Source: Brachionus plicatilis
Taxonomy: Eukaryota > Rotifera > Eurotatoria > Ploima > Brachionidae
Reading direction: 5' to 3'
Length of the DNA: 64,000 nucleotides
Assembly (NCBI GenBank): GCA_010279815.1
Contig: QEOQ01000704.1
Coordinates: 567,955 to 631,954, forward strand
The notes beneath the pieces are model-generated. The model searched no databases, had not been told where the DNA came from, and saw nothing but the letters and a program-made list of their open reading frames with translations. The position numbers and the translations under genes are program-made. Shown here piece after piece: positions 1 through 10,114 of the stretch; the first letter of the stretch is position 1, and every line of letters begins with the position of its first letter.

Positions 1-388
1 ATTTCGGGTTGTGGCAATGCACTATATCCAGGGTCTTGAGAATGGTGCTGCATTATTTGAATGATTTAAAAAGAAAATATAAAAATAATTCAAGACAATA
101 TTTTTTAATTTTAAATTCTTTTTTATTTTTAAACTTTAATGGCGCACCAAATGCTTAATTTAAAAAAATTCTTTTTTTTTTTTTTAAATATTATCCCTTT
201 GCTAAACTTAAATAATGCAGCACCATTCTCAAGACCCTGGATATAGTGCATCGCCACAACCCGAAATACGGTTTTGGCGCATGCAACACTAGTTAAGTTG
301 AATTTAACATGGGCGAGATTTAGTATAGCGCCTGCGCCAATGATGTGTTCAAGGTTGTGGCGCTGCATTATCGAACAAGGGAATACGG
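1..388. mobile_element. TA-flanked foldback (long-TIR) element, cut by window edge
   Basis: The right end CCGTATTCCCTTG (read inward, complement) ends at 388 and is followed by TA. The sequence is nearly identical to the complete copy at 39581-40087, and positions 1-260 contain both internal arms (the motif AGGGTCTTGAGAATGGTGC and its complement at about 27 and 217). The left end lies outside the window. Small open frames inside lie in the inverted arms and I do not consider them genes. Confidence 0.85.
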
Positions 389-629
389 TATTTTTTAATC
401 ATTTTTAATTTCTAAAATAATTAAATTTTTTTCAAAAATTTATATCACTTTTTTGATATTAAATTAGGGGAACAAATATATTTAACAATGTATATTTAAA
501 TTAAACCAGAAAAAATTTTTTAATTTATCGTCTAGGATAATTTTTAATACAATTTTGAATTTTGGTATAAAAAAATTAATTTAACTAGAATTTTTTTTTA
601 GATGTCATTTGACTCGACTTGTTGGAAAA

Positions 630-880
630 TAAAGGCATTGTGAAATTTGTTACAAAAAACAAAAACAAAATATTAAAAATTCCAAAGCTTAAATTCTGAA
701 GGACCAGAACATGTTCCGCAGATTGTAGCAACTGATACATCCTTTGTACCACCAATAAACTGATTCTGCAAAATTCAGCAAATATTAAATATGGGATATT
801 ACATTATACTAAAAATTCAGTTCAACTCTAAGTGGTGGTACAAAGGATGTATCAGTTGCTACAATTTACTGTTTATAATT
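630..880. repeat. Dispersed foldback repeat, family of 29.0-29.5 kb
   Basis: Inverted arms with the core GTAGCAACTGATACATCC (near 725) and its complement (near 845) flank about 80 bp. The upstream part (CCAAAGCTTAAATTCTGAAG) recurs near 29050, so the family unit is longer than the hairpin. I see no clear target duplication. Confidence 0.75.
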
Positions 881-1378
881 TATTGTTTAAGTCTTTTAGA
901 ACTTAAGATTTGGCAGTTTTATTATTTTGCTATTGTTTTATATGTATTAAAATTCACAATGCCAAAAATAAAAGGGTTAAAAAAAGAATGAAAAAAAAAA
1001 TAAAGCCTCAATTTAATATAGTTATTAGAGATCTTAAAAAATTCAAAATAAGAATTGAAAATTTAAAGCGTTAAGGCTTTCTTTCTTAAAGGAAAATCAA
1101 TCTAAACTTCAAAAACACAAGTCTAAATTTAAATACTTAAATTCCAAATGACTTGAAAAAAATAACTTTACTTTGACTTAATCACTTTTGACCAACTTTT
1201 GTCTCATGCATTTTGAGTACAAATTAAATTAGTGTTAATTTAATTTTTTATTTTTTTCATAAAGTCTAAATTTTTTTTTTCCAAAAGTGACTAAATGAAT
1301 AAATTTTACAAAATTTTTAACCCTGGTTAGATTAAATTAAATAAAATTTTAATTTTCATAATTTTTTCAATTTTAAAG

Positions 1379-2112
1379 ATAAACAAAGTGCTGAATTTCT
1401 AGGATGTTATGCAATTGGCGATAAATATTTTTCTTATGCTCAAGGCTTTTTGTATAATGCAGACATGAGTATAAGTTCGTGTCTCGAATTTTGTCACAAA
1501 TTCGCTTTTATGTGGCTAAAAAAAGGGTTTGTTTTAATTTAATTTAAAAAAAAAAATTATTTTTATTAAAGGGTAGAGTGTACATGCAGTGATAGTTTGG
1601 ACGAACTTCGCCACATTGACGACAAGGCCTGTAATTTAAAGTGTAATGATTATCAGTCATGTGGCGCAAGTCAAGAGGGAGTCTTTAGTGTTTATACCAA
1701 GCAAAAAGAGTTTCGCAATTATTACCGCTCGGAAGATACAGCTCCGAGCCTTAAACAACTCAACTTGCTGGAAACAATCAAATTAGCTTTACTTTCAACA
1801 ACCACATCAAAGCAAACAGCTAATGACGATAATTTACAAAAAATTTATTTAATAAGCGTATTTAGTCTTATTATTTTAATAATGTTTATTTTGTTTGTCA
1901 TTGGAATTTATTTCAAGCATCAAATTAAAGTTTATTTTAAAAATGTCATTTTTGTTTGTTTGAAAAAAATTCATTTTCAAAGTAAAAATAGTTGTGCATG
2001 TTCGGATGACGAGAAGAGCAGGAGTTCTTCAATTTTGTCGGTCAATTCTACCAAGTCCAACAACAAACTGTTTCCAAAACAAAATTCAACGAGCAAATTC
2101 TCAGAATTTTAA
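1379..2112 (+). CDS. WSC-domain type I membrane protein, 5' end not found
   Basis: Two exons can be joined: 1379-1526 and 1572-2112, with a 45-nt intron (GTTTG...TAAAG) that keeps the frame. The joined product begins with a cysteine-rich WSC domain: FLGCYAIGD, then C...C pairs, ECTCSDSL, and a final CNDYQSCG...VFSVY, which matches the family order of about eight cysteines. WSC domains are extracellular, probably carbohydrate-binding modules known from yeast stress sensors, polycystins and animal receptors. After a Ser/Thr-rich linker comes one membrane segment (IYLISVFSLIILIMFILFVI) and a cytosolic tail of about 65 residues rich in Ser and Lys, ending at TAA 2112. The first visible exon starts after an acceptor AG at 1377-1378, so a signal-peptide exon must lie upstream; I could not identify it and a foldback repeat occupies 630-880. 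It could be a live gene with a distant first exon or a 5'-truncated copy. The specific ligand is unknown. Confidence 0.72.
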
Positions 2113-3404
2113 ATTTATTCTTGTTTTCTCTAATTTAAAGATTTTTTTAAAATAAACATTTTAATTGAACAAAATCTAAAATTAAGAGCTCAAGCATAAG
2201 AAAATTATTTTAAATTTTTTGAATATTAAGCTTTCAAATCAAGTTTCCAAGCACGGATGCCATTAAATGATCTCAAAAATGTATTTGTAATAGTAAATTT
2301 TGATTAAACGTAAATAATAACATAATGTAATAAACCAATTCCTCCGCCATCTCAACGAATAGTTACTTAACATTCGTCGAGTTATCAACGTTGAGAGTGT
2401 GCACATCAACACTCTTAATTAAAATAGATTGTTTCTTTGGATTTTTTTGATAAAAAATTAGTTAATAAGAAGAATAAAGTATTTCCCCCCACTTAACGTT
2501 TCTAATTTAATCCAATGGCCCTTTAGGCCAAAATCCCCATCCATTACAATAAACTGATCCATTAGTAAATCTTGAAAAAATATTCATTTTTTCTTCTATC
2601 AAATTTTACTAAGCAAGTTTTGATATTTACTGATGCAACCGTAAATATCAAAAAAAAACAAACTTTTTATGAACTTGCATGTCAAGTTCGGACTTATTTT
2701 CCCATAACGCTTTTGATTTAGTTCAAAATTGTCAAGTTGAACTAGAAATTTAATCGATAGTTAATATTTATGCTTTATTTCATTTATTTCAGATTATTAC
2801 TATATTTATCTTTTTAATTTCAACTAATTACGAGAAAAATAGAAAAAACACGAAACATTGATAATTTTATTTATTTCAAAATCTACGTCTAGTAACATAA
2901 TTATGGATATTTAGGTATTATCAAAAAAATAACGATAACATATATTGCTTTTAATACACAAGATTATATCAAAGTCAGGTCTTAAAAATCTTAATTTTTT
3001 CATTTATTCATTCTCAAGCTTAATCAAAAAGCCTATTTTTTGGCTTGATTCCCAGTCAACTAATTTTTTCAGAAAAGTTGTTGAACTTTAATAGATCTTT
3101 AAAAATTCTAGTGATATTCTTTAAATTTTGTTGAAATTTTATGGAACGCAAATTTTAAGTTTATGCAATATAAACAATATGCATGTAAAAAATTCTGAAG
3201 GAGCTCAAACAGAAAACAAATAGAAAGATGATATTAAAAAACATAATTTATTCTTGATTCTGACATAAATTTTAAATATTATAAAAAATTTCTATATTCC
3301 TTTAGGAATATTTTAATTTTTTTTCATTAAATCTCTGTCATTCTTATCTTAAGAAAAAATTATCATATTGACAGGTGTTTTTTTTAGAAATACATTTTTC
3401 AGAA
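2113..3404. other. Intergenic, no gene recognised
   Basis: AT-rich sequence without a convincing reading frame. A small imperfect hairpin with CATTCGTCGAG and CAACGTTGAGAGTG lies near 2355-2400. A GAAGGAGCTC...ACAGAAAACAAATAGAAA stretch at about 3197-3225 looks like a worn LINE 3' tail of the type seen at 57460. Confidence 0.5.
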
Positions 3405-6400
3405 ATGTCAGATTTAAGCAAAAAAAAAATCCCCAGAAGCACCCCTTTCTATCAAAGAAAAATAAAGAAAGAAAAAATCACACAGGCTTTTAATCTTTTA
3501 TGGCCAAGTTTTCATGATCGGCAGGATCACAATACTACACCAACAACCAGCAATTTATCTGAACATAAACCATCAAATAATCCAGATGACTTGACAGACA
3601 CCGAATTTAATCGAATGTTTGAGATGGAAAATTTTTCTGTAAAGAACTGTTTTCCTGATAATGATAATGGGAGTGAAGAGTTGGTCAATTTAGATGAAAA
3701 TATACAAGAAGAATTTGATAAAACTCAAACCGAAAAAACTGAATTGATCAATATGAGTCTACTCTCACTCTTCTATTCAGATAAATTGTCACAGACTGGA
3801 CTTAAACAAGTTGTCCAATTATTTAAAATAGCAACAAATTTTGATATACCAACATCTTTTGACAAATTAAGCAATAATTTACTAAAAATAACAAACGAAG
3901 AAATAATTTATGAAAAAAAAATGGTTCTGTAAAAAATGTAAAATTTATATTGAATTAATCAATAAAAATCAAAGAAGTTGTGGCGAATGTTTTTCCAGGT
4001 GATAAAATTTATTAATTTATCTTTATAGTTTGAATTATGTTTTTTATATTAATAAAATTTTTTTAATTATTTTGTATTCAGAAATTAACATAAATGCAAA
4101 AATTATAATTAATTTTAAAATTACCAGAGTCAAAGTCAAATAAATCATGCGGAATTTACTTTAGACTTGTGACTTTTAAGCTTTTCTCAAATATACTAAT
4201 TTATTTATATTTTTTTTTTTAGACTGCAAACTTTCTATAGAATTTCACTTGACAATCAAATAAAAAGACTTTTCAAGAAAAAAGTTTTACCAGTTCAACT
4301 AAAAGTGAACACAAATGACGATTTAATTAAAGATATAGTTGATTGTGAAACCTTCAAAAACTTTGAAAATTCAACCAAAAAATTAAAAAGAAATACGGAG
4401 AATGAAATAATTTATAGCTTTACTTTAAATACTGACGGAATTAATTTATCATCAAAATCGAAAATATCTGTTTGGCCTGTGTATCTTGCCATAAATGAAC
4501 TACCAATAGAAACCAGGTATTATATTGACAATATTCTTATAGCAGGTGAAAAAAAATTTTTAAAAATGGTTTTAACTTTTGTATTTGAATTTAATGATGT
4601 ATCCAATGTTGAAATTATTTTTGCGTTGCTTCAAATATCTTTTTTTAAAAAAAATAATTTACTGGACTTGGACTTGACATATGACTTGTGCTTATTAAAC
4701 AACCCTGCTTTTAAATAATTCTTTTAAAATTAATTTTTTGAAATCTTTATAAATTTTTTTCTTTTTTATAAATTTTGACTCTCGGTATGTTAAATGATGA
4801 TCACTAAAAAATTCGTATTTGTATTTTAAAAAATATCTACGCTCTGCTTTCCATTTTTTGAAAATTAATTTTTTTTAGAAATGCATAAAACGTACTTAAA
4901 TTTTCATTAAAGTCAACATTTAAAAAAAAACTAAGTTTTTAAAGGATTAGAGTTAAAAGTTAAACAGACTTGGGCAAAAGTCATCAATTCAAAGTCAAGT
5001 CAAGTCAAGTCATTTGACTTGCAAATGTTTGTATTCAAGTCAGTGACTTGACTTTGAAAAGACTTTAAAATGACTTTTTTTTTTTGACTTTTGCCCAAGT
5101 CTGAAGTTAAATAATAATTTTCAAATTTTTTTTAAAATCTACTAATAAAAATTAACTCATTCTTTTTCACTAAAGAGTTTAATTTCAAATATTAAAATGC
5201 TTATTATATTAACTTAAAATTATTTTTTTACATGAAACTTAAGATAATATTTTAAGCATCGCACTTTTTTAAATGTTATTTCAACACAAAAAATTATACC
5301 AAATTTTATTACGATTTAGATTATTATATATTTTTAAAATAAGGAATTTTAGTTTGTGAAGGCAAACCAGATAATTTAGAAGATTTTTTATTCCCAATGA
5401 TAATTGATCTTGAGCTACTTGAAAAAGGTCTATCAATAGATGATCAAAATTACCAATTTTTTGTCATATTTGGAATATTTGACAAACCTGCACGATCACT
5501 TATTAATTCAATGAATGGTTCCAATGGATATTTTGGTTGCCTTAAATGTTACATTCAGGGCAATAATGTGTCTTTCAAAAATGGAAGTCATATTATTTTC
5601 AGACCAGAATCCGGAATTCTTAGTAGAACACATGAGGAATATTTGAAAGACATAGATGCTTGCAATTTAAGTGGTTCAATGATAAGAGGAGTTAAAGGGG
5701 AAACTATTCTAAGTCGACTTAGATTTTTAAGACCGACTAAATCAATTGTAATTGATCCAATGCATACTATTTTTCTTGTGTTGTAAAAGATCTTTTTAGA
5801 TATTGGTTTGATTCACCAGTTAAAGAACAATTCTCTTTAGTTAACTCAATGGATTTGATAAATTTACGGATTAAACAGATCAGATCTCCAAATTTTTTTG
5901 GTTATGCACCAAGGCAAATATGTGATTATAAAATTTGGAAAGCCCATGAATTTATGAGTTTCATTTTTTATTATGTAATTCCTGTATTTTTTGAAATCAT
6001 GCCCAGTGAATATTTCGAAAATCTCTTACTTTTAATAATTTCACTTGAGAAGCTATATTCAAAGAAAATAGTTAGATCAGATTTAAACATAGTGAAAGAT
6101 TTTTTGAACTAATTTGTTTGTCAACTTGAGAATTTGTATGATTCACATATTTTAAAATCTGGAGTTCATGAATTGCTTCATTTTGTGGATTCAGTAAAAG
6201 AATGTGGTCCATTGAATATACTATCATGTTAGCAATTCGAAAAGCTAAATAGAAAAATAACAACTATGATTAAAAGCAGGGACCTTATCGGCGATGAATT
6301 TATCAAATTATGGAATGTATCACAATAATTTTCTATTTATGTTAATCAACAAAATTATCAGGATCAATACTTTGATTTCATCAAGAAAAATTTTATGATA

Positions 6401-6890
6401 AAATCAACTAACCTAAAAAAATCCTTTAATGCTGTATCAGATTTTAAATTTTTTTCAAATGATTTAATTAAAAAAGAAAATTTAGATTTTGATCTCAAAA
6501 CTTTTCTGGAGAATTATTTTAAAGAAGAAACATCAAATATTTTTTTTTGCTGAAAAAATTTGTGTTGGCTCTAGATCATTTACAGTTGAAAAAAATAATA
6601 CACGTTTTTGTACAAGTTATATAAAATTTAAAGACAAATTTGGATACATTACAATGTTTTGCAAACTAAGGTCACATACTTTCGCTATTTGTGAGCAAGC
6701 AGCGTATTAATAATCCATTTTATGCTAATTGTGATAAGCGGTTGAAGTCCAATTTTTTCATCTCCACAAATTCAAATGAAAAGTTTATAGTTGATGATCT
6801 AACAAAAATTGAAATGAGGTTCAATCATAAGCTTAATGAAAGCGTTTTTTTTACTAGCAATTTTACTTCGAATCAATTTTTTAATTAAAA
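3405..6890 (+). pseudogene. Tnp2/CACTA-like (Transposase_21-type) transposase, decayed
   Basis: Coding segments can be followed at 3405-3998, 4223-4545 and 5353-6890, joined by two introns (224 and 807 nt) whose donor and acceptor keep the frame. The start is ATG 3405 (MSDLSKKKIPRSTPFYQ). In order: acidic N-terminal region; a zinc-binding cluster KWFCKKCKIYIE...CGECF near 3915-3995; the family signature TDGINLSSKSKISVWPVYLAINELP (written here only as TDG...VWPVYLAINELP) near 4432-4510; NSMNGSNGYFGCLKC near 5507-5550; TILSRLRFLRPTKSIVIDPMH near 5702-5764, where the D-x-M-H motif carries a catalytic Asp in this family. Breaks: one-base shift in an A-run near 3918, one-base shift near 5783, in-frame stops at about 6110, 6228 and 6328, and shifts near 6550 and 6705. 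The transposase therefore cannot be made. The large second intron holds a hAT MITE (4965-5103). Element ends were not found. Confidence 0.8.
4965..5103. mobile_element. hAT-type MITE, 139 bp, 8-bp target duplication AAGTTAAA
   Basis: Inverted ends CAGACTTGGGCAAAAGTCA / complement, flanked by identical AAGTTAAA at 4957-4964 and 5104-5111. The interior has several AAGTCAAGTCAAGTC units. An 8-bp duplication and CAG ends are typical of hAT. It sits inside an intron of the Tnp2-like pseudogene and belongs to the family of 27525-27622 and 48699-48829. Confidence 0.9.
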
Positions 6891-6973
6891 TTTATATTCT
6901 AATTTTTCTTCTCACAAACATCTTTTTCAATTTCTACTAGTTTTTTGAATTTTTTTTTTAAATCAATTAGAGA

Positions 6974-7581
6974 ATGCCCAAAAAGAAAAGCCTGGCTTTA
7001 TTGCCTAAAACAAGAAATTTTAATAAAAAAAAATATGTAAAACTGAAGAATCAAGTTTTCATAGCAGTGATCCAAATTTGTCTTCAGAAAAAGAGTTTCA
7101 CGAATCAGACGCCTCAAATTTATCAGATTCTGAAGCATCTGTAGAATTTTTATCAAAAACGAGCAATAAAAGCGTTTTATCAAGCATCCGTATTTCTAAA
7201 TTAACTGAAGATAATTGGATTTTAGTATTTTGGATTGACGAGAAAAAATTTTCAGTGGAACCATATTTACTCAAGCAGCAACATGGATTTGTTAAAAATA
7301 CACCATGTATAACAAATCTTTTAGAAACAATTACACCTTAAACGAATTACAACTTGCATTAATTTACAAAGAATCGATGTCAGTGAAACTGGTCGATAAT
7401 TACTAGATACAGTCTTATCACTTTTTTAAATAATGGAGTTACACTGGCCGATCTTAATTGTATTGGAAGCTCACTTTCAGCTGAGGATACTTTAGAAATG
7501 AGTGTCAGTAGCAAAGCTTCAGCGCAACATTTAAGAAGTGATGGATTGAATTGGTCAGCCAAAAATAATCTAAATTATTAG
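6974..7581 (+). pseudogene. Second ORF downstream of Tnp2-like transposase, unknown function
   Basis: A frame opens with ATG 6974 (MPKKKSLALLPKTRNF), shifts frame near 7040 and continues at about 7045-7341 as a Ser/Glu-rich stretch followed by a compact region (TEDNWILVFWIDEKKF, then EPYLLKQQHGFV). A further segment (LLNNGVTLADLNCIGSSLS) is readable to a stop at 7581. I do not recognise the domain. Its position right after the transposase and on the same strand suggests it is the accessory DNA-binding protein that CACTA-type elements often carry, but that is inference. The frame breaks argue that it is decayed. Confidence 0.4.
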
Positions 7582-8163
7582 TTCATTTTTTTTGTATAAT
7601 ATGTTTTGTTAAAATTTTTTTAATTCAAAAAACGAAAGCCAAAAAATATAAATTATTTTAATTAATTTTAATATTTCAAGCTCAATGAAAACATATTTTT
7701 CAAGTGAATTAAACACATAAAAATTTGAATTTATCTAAAATTTTGAGCAAATTGAATCATAATTTTTAAAGAACCTATAAACAAACTATATTGTTTTATC
7801 ACGTTATTTTTTTCTTTTTAAAGTCCGAGCTTTGAAAAAAAAAATGGAAATTAAAGTCCTACAGTCAATTGAGGTAAATGTGATAATTCTTTACTTTGGG
7901 CCTAAATAAAATCAGAAGGGAAAGAGCTTATCAGGAGATTTTTTTTTATAAATGAAAAAACTATTTTTTTCTTTGATTCAAAAAAATTTATTAAAAAAAA
8001 ATAAACGGTTCAAATTTTATAATGAAAAGAATACAAAACGGTTAATTATCATATTTACCCCATACAATGGATTTTTAAACTATAAAATAGTTTAAAATGC
8101 CAAAAAAAAAAAATAAGAAAAAAACAAGCAAACATACTATAAGAAAATCAAAAAGAAATTTAT
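7582..8163. other. Intergenic; weak inverted motif
   Basis: No gene seen. GAGGTAAATGTGATAATTC near 7870 and the complement of GGTTAATTATCATATTTACCCC near 8039 form an imperfect inverted pair, possibly the end of an old element that also held the pipsqueak fragment next to it. Confidence 0.35.
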
Positions 8164-8352
8164 TTACATTTGTGAGAACAATAAAATTCTAAACTTGGTT
8201 CGAAGCCTGATGGTAGTGTTGTACCTTACTGAAGCTTGATGTATATTAATTTTTTTTTCATTAATTTGATTAAGGGCCTTTTTGAGGGTGTCCTCAGAGT
8301 ATTTTGGAGGACTACAATTTGGTAATTTAAAGTTTTTTCGAGTCATTTTCAA
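8164..8352 (-). pseudogene. Pipsqueak-type HTH fragment of a pogo/Tigger-like transposase
   Basis: The minus-strand peptide starts MKMTRKNFKLPNCSPPKYSE and continues DTLKKALNQINEKKINIHQASVRYN, the pattern of the psq helix-turn-helix at the N-terminus of Tigger-like proteins (family: PPKYSEE.L..AL..I......S...AS..Y). The usual IPKSTL of the recognition helix is not present, the frame runs out into unrelated residues, and no CENP-B or DDE region follows. I read it as a transposase N-terminal relic. Two direct copies of GGTTCAACCCGAAA lie to the right at about 8409 and 8771. Confidence 0.5.
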
Positions 8353-9166
8353 AATTTATTTAGTTTTTCAAAATTTTGGTTTTAATCGCAATTTATATTC
8401 AATTATCGGTTCAACCCGAAAGTATAAGAAACATGTTTTTATTGAATTTCTCAAAAACCGTTATTTTTTTCTGAAATCTAAGTCCAGTTTTGAACTGGTC
8501 ATCAAAAAATACATATAATAGGGTCTTTTGTTTAAAATAAACGATAATGGACAAAAAGTTTTTTTTTCTCACAAACTCGGTTCTTTTGATATGGGATTGT
8601 TAATTGGCGGAAGATTAAAAAATAAATAAAAATTTTTTATAAAATATTTTTTTCAAATTTTGTAAAGGGATAGTTTTTTATATTTTTTTTTTAATTTCAT
8701 TCAAAAATTATTATCCAATCAAAATTTACAGCGGTTGAAAAAAAGAATTTTCATTATTACCCCATTATTGGTTCAACCCGAAACGACGTTAAGCATTAAA
8801 GTCCTTCAAATATTTTTATAAAAACTGTAATTTTTTGAGTGGATAATGCAATGGCTCTGTTCAGTTTAATTAAACACATCAAAAAGCCATTTTAATAAAA
8901 TAAATGATAATTTTTGTGAAGCTTCTTTTAGTCCGGTAAAAATAAATTTAGTTGCCAATTAATTTAATAATTATAACCTAATGTGAAATAAGATTGAGAC
9001 CTATGAAGAGCGTGTTAGTGTATTTTAATGTAATGTAAATTCTAGACTGAAAACTGACTGCTGACTAATTTCTGGTGATTTATGGGTTGTTAAAGACATA
9101 ACATAGCCAAATAACTTTCCAATGTCAATTAAGAAAACACGTTTTACTAAAATTTAATTAATTAAG

Positions 9167-9340
9167 TAGTGTTGGGAACCGTACAAACGGCCATTGATGC
9201 GGCCAAAAATTTTTTTAACCGCGAACAAGACCGCCTAGACAGACGGTTATAAAGGCGGACGGCCATTTTGGCGGCCAGACCGGGGGCCAAAAATTTGGAC
9301 CGCTGAGTTTAAAAATTATTTTTCAGTTTAAAAAAAATTT
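9167..9340. mobile_element. Left end of a hAT-like element with GC-rich subterminal repeats
   Basis: TAGTGTTGGGAACCG at 9167 matches the outer ends of the proven hAT elements at 46394 and 53248. The following 150 bp are strikingly GC-rich for this window, with many GGCC/CCGC motifs (ACGGCC, GCGGCC, GGCGGCC). No matching right end (CCCAACACTA) is visible in range, so the element is truncated or ended elsewhere. Confidence 0.6.
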
Positions 9341-9559
9341 TTGAGTGTGTCGAACAGTGATTTAGATGTGTTATTAAGTGAGTGTGTTTGTTTGCTGAAA
9401 CAATTAACAATTTTGAAAAATTTTAAATTAAAAAATTTGCAAAGTAAAGTCAACCAAATTTATTTTGAAAAATATTATTTTTCAACACAGTTATTTCAAA
9501 AGAAATTGAAAATTGGGTATTATTTTTGTATAGAAGACGAACAATTAAACCAATTTAAA

Positions 9560-9772
9560 ATGGCGCTTAAAATTTTACTTTTTTCCATAATTTTGATATT
9601 TTTTAATTTTTTTCCTCAAATCAAATATATCTTTGCTTTTTTCCTTTATATATGTGATTCAATCACAAAAGTAAGTTTTTTAATTAATTTATTAATTAAT
9701 GAATTTATTTCATTACAGTTAATCAAATTTTTGGTCAATTTTATTTTACTTTTTTTATTTTCGTTTTTTTAA
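9560..9772 (+). CDS. Possible small hydrophobic protein, uncertain
   Basis: ATG 9560 opens MALKILLFSIILIFFNFF, and the frame is also open upstream to about 9350 with LLSECVCLLKQLTI, so the start is not settled. A consensus-like intron (GTAAGT at 9671, CATTACAG ending 9718, 48 nt) fits the size of other introns here and keeps the frame. The product would be almost wholly hydrophobic with two or three membrane segments. Because AT-rich DNA can give hydrophobic frames by chance, I give this low weight. Confidence 0.22.
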   Translation: MALKILLFSIILIFFNFFPQIKYIFAFFLYICDSITKVSFLINLLINEFISLQLIKFLVNFILLFLFSFF

Positions 9773-10114
9773 TGCTTAGAAATTTTATGGTAGTTCGTAA
9801 GTTCAAATAAATTGTTTTTTTTTTTGAGAAATCGAGATAATGAAAGATCAATTAAGATCGATGTTGTGTTGATGTAGTGTTCCGTGTCTCTTATTTTTTT
9901 AAACTAATATGAGGAAAATTTGTAATGATTCTTTAAAGATATTGGACTAAATTTCATTACAAAATCATTAAAGTTTCATTTAAAAAATCATCAAATAATC
10001 ATCAAGTGAATTTTTTAAATTATTTTATTAAAAAAAAATATTTTATAAATAAAAATTATTTAATTAGTCAATTAATTAAACAAAATTATTTTTTTGAAAA
10101 TGTTATTTTTTCAC

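Noticed and set aside
129..368. Open frame within the first repeat as a protein gene
   Set aside because: The same frame (MQRHNLEHIIGAGAI...) occurs at 39601 because it lies in the inverted arms of the foldback element; it is not coding.
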